DNA of 64,000 bases from RGIG3528 sp964653855 (lineage in GTDB: Bacteria > Bacillota > Clostridia > Lachnospirales > Lachnospiraceae). Below are positions 7,759 to 16,086 of this stretch, piece by piece. The translations under genes and the position numbers were made by a program. Location: the NCBI GenBank assembly GCA_964653855.1, contig CAZZFV010000004.1, positions 1 through 64,000 of the forward strand, written 5' to 3'. The notes below the pieces were generated by a model. That model saw only the letters and a program-made list of their open reading frames with translations. It was not told the origin of the DNA and made no database searches. Within the stretch, counting starts at the first letter, position 1; each line of letters opens with the position of its first letter.

Positions 7759-9663
7759 TTATCCAAAAACAATACATAAAGTATTCCACAAAAAATGGTT
7801 GACGACACATACAGAGATCGACCCTGATTTTTTATACAAAAAACATAAATAAATTCCGAAAACAAACGTGATAATTTTTGTAACCGATCCGTCATGCAGC
7901 AAAGCAAAAACTGCCGCACTTGTTATTATTGACACAACGTTCCACATTTTGTTTTCATTCCACATTTTATTTATATAATCAAACAGCAATCTCCTGAACA
8001 GAAATTCTTCTCCGAGAGCCGTCCAAAATCCGTGAGATATTACCGTAAACAACATTGTAACCAAAAACGTTACGGAAAAATATTCCGATATGTTGCTTTC
8101 TTCGACGTAGGCCGGAATATTCAATGCCTTTTCTATAAAATACACAACAAAGTACGCAATACAAACGCATACAATCGAATATATAAAAATTTTTTTCGTC
8201 TCTTTATAGGGAACCCTTTTTATCGTTTCGTCCGAGTTGTTTTTTTTATTTGCATATTTGTTAAATAAGAATATAGCCAAAACACTCGAAATAAAGTAAA
8301 TAAATTTGTTTAAAATATTCGAAGTATTACCGTTTATTTCAATTTCAAAATTTGAGAATAATCCTTCACAAGCGTCAGTAACAACTCCTGCAAAAAAATA
8401 TATGCACACAACACCGAGAATCAAAAAAACTCCCTTAAAAAAATCTATAAATTGTATTTTTTTTTTGCAAGTATTTTCCGTTTTTTCTTCATCATAAAAT
8501 TTCTCATCAAAAACAGCAAAATACGAAATAATTCCGCATATAACGGATACAATCACACATATCAAAAAGCTTCCGAATATCGCAGCAACACTTATTTCAA
8601 ACGAAAAAGACATCAATTCGAACATATATCCCATTATATATTCAATTACAGAATTCATGAATCCGCGAATTAAGAACACCGAAATCATTCCGAACACACA
8701 CCCGATAAATCCTTGAACACCGGAAATCAATATCGAAAATTCAAGCAAAAATTTTTGAGGACATCCGCAAACATAAATCATTTTGTAAAAATCTCTGTTA
8801 CTTGTCATGATTTCAACCGAAACATTTATAAGACCGATTGAAATTATGGCAATCAAAATAATACATATGCCGAATGCAGATGTAGAAAAAAGGCCTCCGA
8901 ATTCATTATTGTATCCATATTCCTTATTTAAAAAGGAAACATAATAATTTTCTTCATTAATAATTTCCTGTGCCGTAGGAAAAAATTTTGCATTTGGCAA
9001 TTCATAATCAACCACATCAACGTAATAATTCGAATAATCGATATTTTCATACGGAAAATAAATATCGCCAAAAGCTATCGACGTTTCGATTGAACTCGGA
9101 ATAATTCCTACTACCTTTCCGGTGTACTCATATTCTTCGAATCCATGTATTGTAACACAAATATATTTACCGACCGCATCTATAGCACTTAAATTCGTTT
9201 TTTTTAAAAAGTTTTCGGATATCCATACGCCCGGGCTTGATATATCATATTCCGTAAAAAAATCTTTTTCGCTATCAAAAATAAAACATTCTTCTTTTAA
9301 ATAGCTCAAAACTCTGATTTTATTGTCATAAACCGCTTCATTATAACAAACCGAAAAATCATCATACTCTGATAAAACACGTATATTACAATTTCCGATT
9401 TTATCACCTATCTCTTTGACCTTTTTGTATGTTAAATTTGGAATAAAAGATTCTGTTCCGGTTGAATACCATTTTAAACCGTTTCCCGTTGAAATAATTT
9501 TCGTACCGAGTTCATTTTCGTTATCCAAAATATCAGTACTTTTTCCGAAAGATAAAATTATAACGTAAACCATCGACACCAATGCGAAATTAATCCAGCA
9601 AATCAAATATTTTGTTTTGTGATTAATCATCCATTTATATATAAGTCGTAATACGTTAATCAT
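7759..9663 (-). CDS. FtsX-type ABC permease fused to a CPBP (CAAX-like) membrane protease
   Basis: A 634-residue membrane protein in two parts. The first ~380 residues have the MacB/FtsX layout: one N-terminal membrane segment (about 17-40), a large extracytoplasmic domain (about 45-260), and three further membrane segments. The last ~230 residues are polytopic and carry the CPBP/CAAX protease signature: EExxxR at 552-557, FxxxH at 586-590, and NH at 622-623 in the final helix. Thus both glutamates and histidines expected for an active intramembrane protease are present. CPBP proteins are known in bacteriocin maturation and self-immunity. It lies 29 bases after the ATPase gene and is last in the cassette. 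The substrate is unknown. Confidence 0.75.
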   Translation of the reverse strand: MINVLRLIYKWMINHKTKYLICWINFALVSMVYVIILSFGKSTDILDNENELGTKIISTGNGLKWYSTGTESFIPNLTYKKVKEIGDKIGNCNIRVLSEYDDFSVCYNEAVYDNKIRVLSYLKEECFIFDSEKDFFTEYDISSPGVWISENFLKKTNLSAIDAVGKYICVTIHGFEEYEYTGKVVGIIPSSIETSIAFGDIYFPYENIDYSNYYVDVVDYELPNAKFFPTAQEIINEENYYVSFLNKEYGYNNEFGGLFSTSAFGICIILIAIISIGLINVSVEIMTSNRDFYKMIYVCGCPQKFLLEFSILISGVQGFIGCVFGMISVFLIRGFMNSVIEYIMGYMFELMSFSFEISVAAIFGSFLICVIVSVICGIISYFAVFDEKFYDEEKTENTCKKKIQFIDFFKGVFLILGVVCIYFFAGVVTDACEGLFSNFEIEINGNTSNILNKFIYFISSVLAIFLFNKYANKKNNSDETIKRVPYKETKKIFIYSIVCVCIAYFVVYFIEKALNIPAYVEESNISEYFSVTFLVTMLFTVISHGFWTALGEEFLFRRLLFDYINKMWNENKMWNVVSIITSAAVFALLHDGSVTKIITFVFGIYLCFLYKKSGSISVCVVNHFLWNTLCIVFG

Positions 9664-9692
9664 TTTCTCTTTTTTATCCCTTTTAACCCGAT

Positions 9693-10355
9693 TTAAATTA
9701 TTTTTCCGTCCGCAAGTTTAATCGTTCTGGGTGCCAGCCTAGCCATATCCATATCATGAGTAACAAGAATTAAAGTTTTGTTTTCGGATAATTTTAAAAT
9801 ATTGTCCATAACTTCTTTTCCAGTTTTTTCGTCAAGATTTCCTGTGGGTTCATCTGCCAAAATAATTTGAGGATTGTTTACAAACGCTCTGGCAATACAA
9901 ACTCTTTGTCTTTCTCCTCCGGAAAGCTCACTCGGTCGATGTTTAATTCTGTTTTCAAGTCCGACAAGTTTTAACATATACTCGGCTCTTTCCGTGTACT
10001 CTTTTCTTTTTTTTCTGTTAATCATCATAGGTAAAGCAACATTTTCAAGAGCATTTAAAGAATTTTCAAGATAAAAAGATTGAAAAATAAACCCGATTTG
10101 TTTATTACGAAATTCAGAAAGTTCTTTTGATTTTTTTTCGGACATATTTACATCATTTATCAAAACACAGCCCGAAGTGGGCTTACTTACAGTTCCGAGC
10201 ACATTAAGCAACGTTGTTTTTCCTGAGCCTGACTTACCGATAATTGATACAAACTCTCCGTCATCAATTTTTAAATTTATATTGTCAAGAGCTTTTACAA
10301 AATTTTCCGAGCTCAAATTTCCGTAAATTTTACATACATTCTCACATATAATCAT
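9693..10355 (-). CDS. ABC transporter ATPase, MacB/LolD type
   Basis: A 220-residue ATPase with all nucleotide-binding motifs: Walker A GKSGSGKT at residues 40-47, Q-loop FQSF, signature LSGGE at 144-148, Walker B ILADEPTG at 165-172, and the switch histidine in LVTHD. The size and the ADEPTGNLD sequence place it with the MacB/LolD/FtsE ATPases, which drive conformational work on substrates outside or in the membrane rather than ordinary transport. Its ATG overlaps the stop of the upstream permease (ATGA), so the two are translationally coupled. It most likely powers a complex with the 441-residue permease and the 634-residue fusion as the two membrane halves. Confidence 0.9.
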   Translation of the reverse strand: MIICENVCKIYGNLSSENFVKALDNINLKIDDGEFVSIIGKSGSGKTTLLNVLGTVSKPTSGCVLINDVNMSEKKSKELSEFRNKQIGFIFQSFYLENSLNALENVALPMMINRKKRKEYTERAEYMLKLVGLENRIKHRPSELSGGERQRVCIARAFVNNPQIILADEPTGNLDEKTGKEVMDNILKLSENKTLILVTHDMDMARLAPRTIKLADGKII

Positions 10356-11677
10356 AAGTTTCTCCGAGATAAATTTTTCTTCACATTAACAAAAACCGCC
10401 AATATGCCTGTAAAAATCAAAATACAACCCATACCGATTGCCGAAGCATAAACAAAACAGTTAAAAGGCAACAAAATATCTTTTAACGATTTAAATTCCG
10501 GCGTTCCGTACAACATCAAATATCCCATAACAAAACATATAAAAAAAGAAAAAAAGCTGCCGCTGATCCAACCGATTATTCCGTATTCGACACCTTCACA
10601 CATCATAATTCCCGCCACAGAATTTTTTTTCGACCCAAGCTTTTCCAATATGTCCCATGTTTCAATTTGTTCTTCATAATTTCTGTATAATGTCGAAAAA
10701 AGCATGAAAAGCGTCACAAAAACAGTCAATATTCCCACACACTTTAACATGCGCTGTAAAAAAAGTATCAAAATCTGTTCGGAAATAAGTCGTTCTCCGT
10801 CTGCTGACGCTATAATACTGAATCCGCACCTTATATCATCAAGCAAAGGCTCAAGAGAAGAATTATCGTTTGCATAAACTCTTATAAAACTTCCGTTGGC
10901 ATTTTTTAAGTCGGGTATTAATTTTTTTACAATATCCGAAGATACAAGCATATCATTGCTTAAAGCAGTCATCATTCCTTGCTTTTTAAACATATCTTCA
11001 TCAACATTCCAAAAACGATCCGATAATTCTTCGTTATAAATTCCGACTATCAAAGCCTCGGCTTCGTTATCGGCATAAGTAAACTTTATTTTTTCACCCA
11101 CCGCCTGCTCAGCGGTTACATCGTAATACTCAAGCATACAGTTGCTTACAATGGCGACATTTTCTTCCCCCTTATACGGCAATCTTCCCGCAACCATAAT
11201 TTCTTTGTTTTCGGAGATAAGTTTATCTGTAAGTGATCCGGAAAAAAAATCAAAATTTGTATCAAATCCGCGCATCTTCGGAATCATTTTTTCTTTTTTT
11301 CCAAACATTTCGAATGAATAATTAAAAAAAAGAGTATCATATTCAATAACAATATTTTTAACTCTTTTATCATTTTGCAAATATGATATCAGCACCGTTG
11401 GTTCTTTTGCAAATTCATTTTGTGCTTCATCAATACTTGAATAATCATATGACGAGTCAATATTTATATATATTTCCGTAATATCAACTCTTTGTTCTTC
11501 ATTGCGCGATGTTACATAAACGATGCTGTTTTCGGATGTGGCTTTGAATTTTCTATATGCAAAATCAAAATAAAATGAAATTGTGATTACAACAAAAGAA
11601 AGTGCAATTCCAATCACGACACTGATTGTTCTGCCTTTCCTTTCTTTTATTTTTTTTAAGGCAAACCATGCTTCCAT
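10352..11677 (-). CDS. FtsX-like ABC transporter permease
   Basis: A 441-residue permease with one membrane helix near residues 15-35, an extracytoplasmic domain of roughly 260 residues, and three membrane helices in the last 140 residues: the MacB-type topology. The N-terminus is rich in basic residues (KKIKERKGR) as usual for the elbow helix. It forms one half of the putative transporter with the ATPase (4-base stop/start overlap) and the FtsX-CPBP fusion. The extracellular domain resembles no specific substrate-binding family that I recognise. The upstream surface-protein gene ends 20 bases before, which suggests its product is the cargo or the partner of this complex. Confidence 0.85.
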   Translation of the reverse strand: MEAWFALKKIKERKGRTISVVIGIALSFVVITISFYFDFAYRKFKATSENSIVYVTSRNEEQRVDITEIYINIDSSYDYSSIDEAQNEFAKEPTVLISYLQNDKRVKNIVIEYDTLFFNYSFEMFGKKEKMIPKMRGFDTNFDFFSGSLTDKLISENKEIMVAGRLPYKGEENVAIVSNCMLEYYDVTAEQAVGEKIKFTYADNEAEALIVGIYNEELSDRFWNVDEDMFKKQGMMTALSNDMLVSSDIVKKLIPDLKNANGSFIRVYANDNSSLEPLLDDIRCGFSIIASADGERLISEQILILFLQRMLKCVGILTVFVTLFMLFSTLYRNYEEQIETWDILEKLGSKKNSVAGIMMCEGVEYGIIGWISGSFFSFFICFVMGYLMLYGTPEFKSLKDILLPFNCFVYASAIGMGCILIFTGILAVFVNVKKNLSRRNL

Positions 11678-11696
11678 TTATCAATACCGTCAAAAA

Positions 11697-12374
11697 TTAA
11701 TTTTTATAAGGATTGGTATCACTTGTATCAACAAAAACTCCGAAACACTCAGAAATTATTTCATATATTTGTTCTTTTGGAGAAAAACTTGTTACTCCAA
11801 CACTCAAATTCTTTTTTGCCTCCGCTTCGGTACAATGAATTCCGGAAACTTGGCGTACCTTTTCAACGTCACATTGATAACCGGTTATCGTTTCCTTTTC
11901 GTATGTTTGATATAACTTATACCATATCCCCGGCACCGGTGAATATGTATAAGAAGTTTTAACAGTTGTTTCATCAGAGTTTTCCCATTCATGAGAAAAT
12001 GCCGACTTCAAATCACCGATTCCCACATTACTTTTTAAAGATAAATCAACCGTTGTTTTTCTTCCTTCCGTATGACTTGCTGAATGTTCAACGGCATGTG
12101 TAACACTTCCCTTCGGAAAATATGACCATGCGGTCATTGCACTGTAAAATTGATTACTGAAGTTGTCAATATCTTCGTACACATCACTATACGATTCAAC
12201 ATATGCATCATACCAAATTAAAGTCTTTTCCCAATAAGAATCATGATAAAAAGTTTCCGCCATTTTTTTATTATCAACATGGAAATCGTAAAAATCATAG
12301 CAAAGAAATGTCAAAGTCAAAAAAGAAGTCAAAAAAGAAACACATACAACAAGAAATAATTTTTTATTTTTCAT
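11697..12374 (-). CDS. Membrane-anchored or secreted protein with beta-rich ectodomain, function unknown
   Basis: A 225-residue protein with a lysine-rich start, one hydrophobic segment (about residues 5-25, possibly a signal peptide or signal anchor) and a polar ectodomain. I do not recognise the family. Residues about 100-170 alternate Ser/Thr with hydrophobic residues and contain TSYTYSPVPGIWYKLYQTYE, a pattern seen in aerolysin/ETX-MTX2-type beta-pore proteins near the pore hairpin and its VPPG turn; this likeness is only by eye. It is the first gene of the cassette, with a consensus promoter about 50 bases upstream. Start choice is uncertain: an ATG at 12392 is also possible, but the G-rich tract sits better for 12374. 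Confidence 0.65.
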   Translation of the reverse strand: MKNKKLFLVVCVSFLTSFLTLTFLCYDFYDFHVDNKKMAETFYHDSYWEKTLIWYDAYVESYSDVYEDIDNFSNQFYSAMTAWSYFPKGSVTHAVEHSASHTEGRKTTVDLSLKSNVGIGDLKSAFSHEWENSDETTVKTSYTYSPVPGIWYKLYQTYEKETITGYQCDVEKVRQVSGIHCTEAEAKKNLSVGVTSFSPKEQIYEIISECFGVFVDTSDTNPYKN

Positions 12375-12420
12375 TTTCCCCGTCCCCCCCATAAATTTTC
12401 TTTAAATAAAACACGACTTC

Positions 12421-12449
12421 ATTATACGATTACATATATATGATGTCAA
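12421..12449 (-). promoter_or_regulatory. Consensus sigma-A promoter of the cassette operon
   Basis: On the minus strand TTGACA (12444-12449) and TATAAT (12421-12426) are separated by exactly 17 bases. Both hexamers match the consensus perfectly. The leader to the first ATG would be about 40 bases. The -35 lies 5 bases inside the right-hand 43-bp repeat, so the promoter belongs to the cassette. Confidence 0.75.
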
Positions 12450-12453
12450 TCGC

Positions 12454-12496
12454 AAAGCAAGAAAAAGTTACCTTTTCTGTCGTCCGAAGCATTTAA
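12454..12496. repeat. 43-bp direct repeat, copy 2 (right boundary of cassette)
   Basis: Identical to 7692-7734 over 43 bases, same orientation. It ends 55 bases before tRNA-Leu and does not include any tRNA sequence, unlike most tRNA-targeted att sites. Confidence 0.9.
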
Positions 12497-12513
12497 AAAA
12501 GTAAAAAAACATA

Positions 12514-12542
12514 TTGAAATTAAATTTCTTATGTGGTAAAAT
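12514..12542 (+). promoter_or_regulatory. Promoter of tRNA-Leu (and comFB-like gene)
   Basis: TTGAAA at 12514-12519 and TAAAAT at 12537-12542 with a 17-base spacer. The start of transcription would be near 12549, a few bases before the mature tRNA. Confidence 0.65.
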
Positions 12543-12551
12543 CTGACAGTC

Positions 12552-12634
12552 GCTGGTGTGGTGGAATGGCAGACACAACAGACTCAAAATCTGTCGGGGG
12601 CAACTTCGTGCGGGTTCAAGTCCCGCCACCAGCA
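12552..12634 (+). tRNA. tRNA-Leu (anticodon CAA)
   Basis: The 83-base sequence folds as a class II (long variable arm) tRNA. The acceptor arms GCTGGTG and CACCAGC pair fully, the anticodon stem ACAGA/TCTGT encloses CTCAAAA with CAA in the anticodon position, and the T arm GCGGGTTCAAGTCCCGC is standard. The discriminator is A and CCA is not encoded. It reads UUG leucine codons. The reverse strand shows the familiar false peptide LVAGLEPARS that leucine and serine tRNA genes produce in gene finders. Confidence 0.97.
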
Positions 12635-12663
12635 TTTTTTTTATAAAAAAAGAGGAGGATGCC

Positions 12664-12948
12664 ATGGAAATTGTATTGCGTAATCTTACCGAAGACTATG
12701 TTATGCTTGTCTACAACCAAATTGCGGACACACTCGACTGTTGCAAATGCGATCAATGCCGACTTGACATTCTTTCCTATACTCTGAACCGCGTAAAGCC
12801 GAGATACGTTGTTTCTTCGGAAGGCGCACTCATGACCAAGCTTTGCGAATTTGATTATCAATTTGAAACTCTTGTTATATCGGAGCTTACAAAAGCCGCA
12901 GAGGTTGTAAAGAAAAATCCGAGACATAAAAACCCGCTTAATAATTAA
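12664..12948 (+). CDS. ComFB family protein
   Basis: A 94-residue protein of the late-competence ComFB family, suggested by the NLTEDYVMLVYNQI opening and the cysteine cluster at residues 26, 27, 29 and 32 (CCKCDQC), followed by TLNRVKPRYVVS. In Bacillus ComFB lies between comFA and comFC, but neither is here. Some related proteins bind zinc or cyclic dinucleotides; which applies here is unknown. A strong AGAGGAGGAT site lies before the ATG at 12664. An in-frame start inside tRNA-Leu is not credible. It lies 29 bases after the tRNA, has no promoter of its own that I can see, and ends at a terminator. Confidence 0.8.
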   Translation: MEIVLRNLTEDYVMLVYNQIADTLDCCKCDQCRLDILSYTLNRVKPRYVVSSEGALMTKLCEFDYQFETLVISELTKAAEVVKKNPRHKNPLNN

Positions 12949-13000
12949 ACACACATAAAAATCCTTGTATTACATGTTACATACTGAAAATTGATCATAA

Positions 13001-13028
13001 AAAAATCCCGATTTCTTCGGGATTTTTT
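13001..13028. terminator. Bidirectional terminator between comFB-like and NUDIX genes
   Basis: An 11-bp stem, AAAAATCCCGA with TCGGGATTTTT, encloses a 5-base loop, with T-runs on either strand. It lies between convergent genes. Confidence 0.85.
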
Positions 13029-13050
13029 CTTACTTAAATTTCTTAATTTG

Positions 13051-13506
13051 TCATGTGTTCTCTCTTACCTTGTCCCACATGCCCTTCTTTTTGAAAGCAA
13101 TATAATCGTTGTATGCTTTCTCCAAAATTTGCTTTTCGTTTGTAAATTTCAGAAGATGATACGCTTCGTGATACTTATAATATCCCGAATCCGTAAAAAA
13201 TTCTTCTCTTTGCGGTTTGCTATAATAGCTGTCGGATGACATCAAATACCAATGAACATCCTTTGATACGATATCAGTTTGCGTGGAAAAAGTATACGAA
13301 CTCTTTCCCACATAAGAAACAATTATTCCGTCAGCGCCCGTTTCCTCCTTTACTTCCCTGACTGCCGTCTGTTCATGTTCCTCGCCCGGTTCCACTGTAC
13401 CTTTCGGAAGGACCCATCCTTCGTACTTGTTTTTGTAATTTTTGTACAGCAAAAGTATCTTTCCTCTAAATATAACAACACCGCCGCAGCTCGTTGCTTC
13501 AATCAT
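13051..13506 (-). CDS. NUDIX hydrolase
   Basis: A 151-residue hydrolase of nucleoside diphosphates linked to another group. The Nudix box (GX5EX7REUXEEXGU) is complete at residues 36-58, with G36, E42, R50-E51, E54-E55 and G57. The opening MIEATSCGGVVIFRGKILLL is the usual first strand pair of MutT/Ap4A-hydrolase-like members. Insertion of tyrosines before the box (YKNYKNKYEGW) resembles diadenosine-tetraphosphate hydrolases, but the substrate cannot be named from this. The ATG at 13506 has TGGAGG six bases upstream. It is a single-gene unit with its own promoter (13544-13572). Confidence 0.9.
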   Translation of the reverse strand: MIEATSCGGVVIFRGKILLLYKNYKNKYEGWVLPKGTVEPGEEHEQTAVREVKEETGADGIIVSYVGKSSYTFSTQTDIVSKDVHWYLMSSDSYYSKPQREEFFTDSGYYKYHEAYHLLKFTNEKQILEKAYNDYIAFKKKGMWDKVRENT

Positions 13507-13543
13507 CGCCGGCCTCCACAAGTGTTATTAAAAACTTGTGTAA

Positions 13544-13572
13544 AGTATACAACATTTGAAATAGGCTTGCAA
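13544..13572 (-). promoter_or_regulatory. Promoter of NUDIX gene
   Basis: Minus-strand TTGCAA (13567-13572), a 17-base spacer ending in TGTTG, and TATACT (13544-13549). An inverted repeat ACAAGT/ACTTGT follows in the leader at about 13517-13538. Confidence 0.6.
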
Positions 13573-13663
13573 CATAAACATAAAAATCGTTTATACAAAA
13601 CCGGATCCAAATTTCAAGAGCTTATACTTTTAAGTCATATAAACGCCGCAAATCATCTGTACC

Positions 13664-16075
13664 TCATTCAACGCCCCGTCTTATATGCCCTCTCGTAAAT
13701 TTTCCTTTGGGCTCCGTATGATTTAAGTAAGCTTTTATTATTTCTTTTGTTTCCGCGTAGCTTTCTGTCGTAAAGGAAAGCATATGGCTTTTTGCGTAAC
13801 TTAATTCCTGTTCTTCCTTAAGCCCGATTATCGAATAAATTTCGGAATTATATATAATGTTTACGCAGGTCGTGCAGCATGTTTTAACGGGGAACACCGC
13901 TCCCGTCTTATCGGTAATACTTATTTCCTTTACCGTTCCCTTTAAATTTTTGGAGCAGTTAAGAAAATTATCCCGCACACACCCTGCAGTCACCATAAGA
14001 GGCACACGCCCGTATATCGGCATATTTAACTCCGTAAAATCAAGTTCCTTTAATTCCGGTAAATTAAGTTCAAGAGATGCGGTAATAGTCTTTGCTCCCG
14101 TGATTTTCTTTAAAAATGCACCCGCCTCGTTATTCATAACATAAAGGAACTCGGAACAGATTATATTCTTACATTCCTTATGCTTTTTTAAAAATGCGAT
14201 TTCGTCAAGCGAATGCACCATAACTCCGTCCGGAATCGCAAAATCCGCTTCCTTATCAAGTCTGTCCGCATCCCTGTATCTTAAAATTCTCGGGAGACAC
14301 AAAACAGCCTTTATATTTTTTTCTTTTATTTGTTTTATATAATCAATTTGAGCGGAAATACTTATGTCTTGCATATCAAGTATAATCAAATCCGGTGTAA
14401 AAGTGTCCAAAACGGCATCAAGTTCGGCTTTATCGGAAACCCTGCAAACAATTTCCGGGATTGATTTTATTCCGCATTCATCGTTTGATTTTGCTTCATT
14501 TTCGTATTCAAAGCACTTTTCCGATTTTCTTTTATATGAATCGAGTATTGTGTTTTTTAGTCCGAGAAATGCCGCTCTTCTGAGTTCTTTTAATTTTCCT
14601 ACGGGTACAAAAATATTGTCTCCCATATCCACGGTCAGGTAAGAAAAATCAAATTCGCTTTCACCCGTTTTATTTAAAACTTTTTTTATGTCATCCGCAG
14701 ACATCGGCACATTTTTTGCTTTTTCCGCAATATCACCCGTAACGGTGAACGAAAAATTATCTGAAGAAACGTTTAAGCGTATTTTTTCGTTTTCATATAA
14801 AACAATATGTCCGCTTACACTTCTTTTTGCATGCTTAACAAGATAACTTTCGTTTATTTTATCATAAAGCGTTTCATTCTTTGTTCTGTATACCATGTCC
14901 CCCGCTTTACATTTAAAATTTGCGGGAATACATATTTCATAAACCGAGTCACGGCTTTCGTTATACGATTTTAGTCCTTCCGCACCCACGGTAAATTCAA
15001 AAGTATCGTTGTTTCTTATTTCAAGAATGTCACCCTTGTTGATTTTTTCGGTTATGTTTATTATCGCACTTCTTCCGTAAACGTTTTTTAAATTTCCCAC
15101 CAAAATTCCCGAGTGATTCGGGCGCTTATCGCTCATCATATTCTTTCCGTGGTAACAAAAATAATAACCTTTCGAAAAGCCGCCGCGATTAAAAAGTTCA
15201 GAAACCTCTTTTATTTTTTCGGGAAGTTCATTGGGATTTTCTTTTATATATTTTTCAAATCCGTCACGTCCTTTGGTTTCATAAAGACGCGCAATGTAAG
15301 AATACGCGGCCGTAACTCCCGCCGAATATTCGGGGCGCTTCATTCTGCCTTCGATTTTAAAGGAATTAATTCCCGCATCAATCAAATCGGGCAAAAAATC
15401 AAGCGTGCACATGTCTTTAAGACTAAGCAGGTATCCGTCCCGTACTTTTTTAGATTCTTCAGACAATGTATATTTTTGACGGCATGGCTGAGCACATCTT
15501 CCCCTGTTTCCGCTTCTTCCGCCTATCATGCTCGAAAACAAACATTGTCCCGAATACGAATAGCATAACGCCCCATGCACAAAGCATTCCATTTCGAGGC
15601 CGGTTTCCGATCTGAAACGTTTAATTTCAGTGAGTGACAATTCCCTTGCGGGCACAACACGTGTTACGCACGCATATTTTTTAAGAAAATCCGCACCCGC
15701 TCCCGTACATATTGAGTTTTGGGTGCTAAGGTGAATGGGTAACCCCGGAAAATTCTTTGAAACAAAAGAAAGAACACCCAAATCCTGCACAATAACCGCA
15801 TCGATTCCGTGTTCATAATACACTTTCAAAAAATCAAAAAGCTCCTTTTCAAGTTCTTTTTGCTTAAAAAGCGTATTGACGGTCATATATATTTTTTTTT
15901 CGTTTAAATGCACAAAATCGATGGCAGAAAGAAGTTCACTTTCATTTGGGTTATTGGCATACGCTCTTGCCCCAAATTTATTGCCACCGACATAAACTGC
16001 ATCCGCACCCGCCGTTATTGCACCGTAAATTGATGCGTACGACCCCGCAGGCGCGAGAATTTCTGTTTTATTCAT
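13664..16075 (-). CDS. U32 family peptidase-like protein
   Basis: An 803-residue member of the U32 'collagenase-like' family. It begins EILAPAGSYASIYGAITAGA, the TIM-barrel start common to these proteins, and around residue 170 has the conserved GQCLFSSMIGGRSGNRGRC stretch with cysteines that bind an iron-sulfur cluster in studied relatives. Several relatives (RlhA, TrhP) act in hydroxylation of rRNA or tRNA rather than as proteases, so an RNA-modification role is likely. The ~800-residue form with an extra central domain is usual in Clostridia. It follows zapA by 11 bases, an arrangement also common in that class. Confidence 0.88.
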   Translation of the reverse strand: MNKTEILAPAGSYASIYGAITAGADAVYVGGNKFGARAYANNPNESELLSAIDFVHLNEKKIYMTVNTLFKQKELEKELFDFLKVYYEHGIDAVIVQDLGVLSFVSKNFPGLPIHLSTQNSICTGAGADFLKKYACVTRVVPARELSLTEIKRFRSETGLEMECFVHGALCYSYSGQCLFSSMIGGRSGNRGRCAQPCRQKYTLSEESKKVRDGYLLSLKDMCTLDFLPDLIDAGINSFKIEGRMKRPEYSAGVTAAYSYIARLYETKGRDGFEKYIKENPNELPEKIKEVSELFNRGGFSKGYYFCYHGKNMMSDKRPNHSGILVGNLKNVYGRSAIINITEKINKGDILEIRNNDTFEFTVGAEGLKSYNESRDSVYEICIPANFKCKAGDMVYRTKNETLYDKINESYLVKHAKRSVSGHIVLYENEKIRLNVSSDNFSFTVTGDIAEKAKNVPMSADDIKKVLNKTGESEFDFSYLTVDMGDNIFVPVGKLKELRRAAFLGLKNTILDSYKRKSEKCFEYENEAKSNDECGIKSIPEIVCRVSDKAELDAVLDTFTPDLIILDMQDISISAQIDYIKQIKEKNIKAVLCLPRILRYRDADRLDKEADFAIPDGVMVHSLDEIAFLKKHKECKNIICSEFLYVMNNEAGAFLKKITGAKTITASLELNLPELKELDFTELNMPIYGRVPLMVTAGCVRDNFLNCSKNLKGTVKEISITDKTGAVFPVKTCCTTCVNIIYNSEIYSIIGLKEEQELSYAKSHMLSFTTESYAETKEIIKAYLNHTEPKGKFTRGHIRRGVE

Positions 16076-16086
16076 ATTTTTTCCCG

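Larger units (their letters stand above)
7692..12496. mobile_element. Candidate inserted cassette bounded by 43-bp direct repeats
   Basis: About 4.7 kb with four minus-strand genes (surface protein, FtsX permease, ATPase, FtsX-CPBP fusion) is bracketed by perfect 43-bp direct repeats. The promoter of the operon starts 5 bases inside copy 2 and its last stop is 24 bases from copy 1, so the module is self-contained. Removing it with one repeat copy would leave a compact divergent region between the polA operon and tRNA-Leu. The genes look more AT-rich than their neighbours. There is no integrase or transposase inside, so the means of insertion is unknown; homologous or in-trans site-specific recombination are possible. 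Confidence 0.5.

Noticed and set aside
7731..7919. 62-residue minus-strand ORF beside the left repeat
   Set aside because: It overlaps the end of the FtsX-CPBP gene in another frame and has no ribosome site.
7692..12496. Prophage or integrative element with integrase
   Set aside because: No recombinase, transposase or phage gene lies between the repeats, and the repeats contain no tRNA sequence. I only claim a candidate cassette.
12556..12663. N-terminal extension of the ComFB-like gene
   Set aside because: It reads through tRNA-Leu; the ATG at 12664 with AGGAGG is the real start.
12468..12665. Minus-strand ORF with LVAGLEPARS peptide
   Set aside because: It is the reverse complement of tRNA-Leu; this peptide is a well-known false translation of leucine and serine tRNA genes.
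15113..15568. 151-residue ORF antisense to the U32 gene
   Set aside because: It lies within the conserved cysteine region of the U32 gene, and no signals support it.
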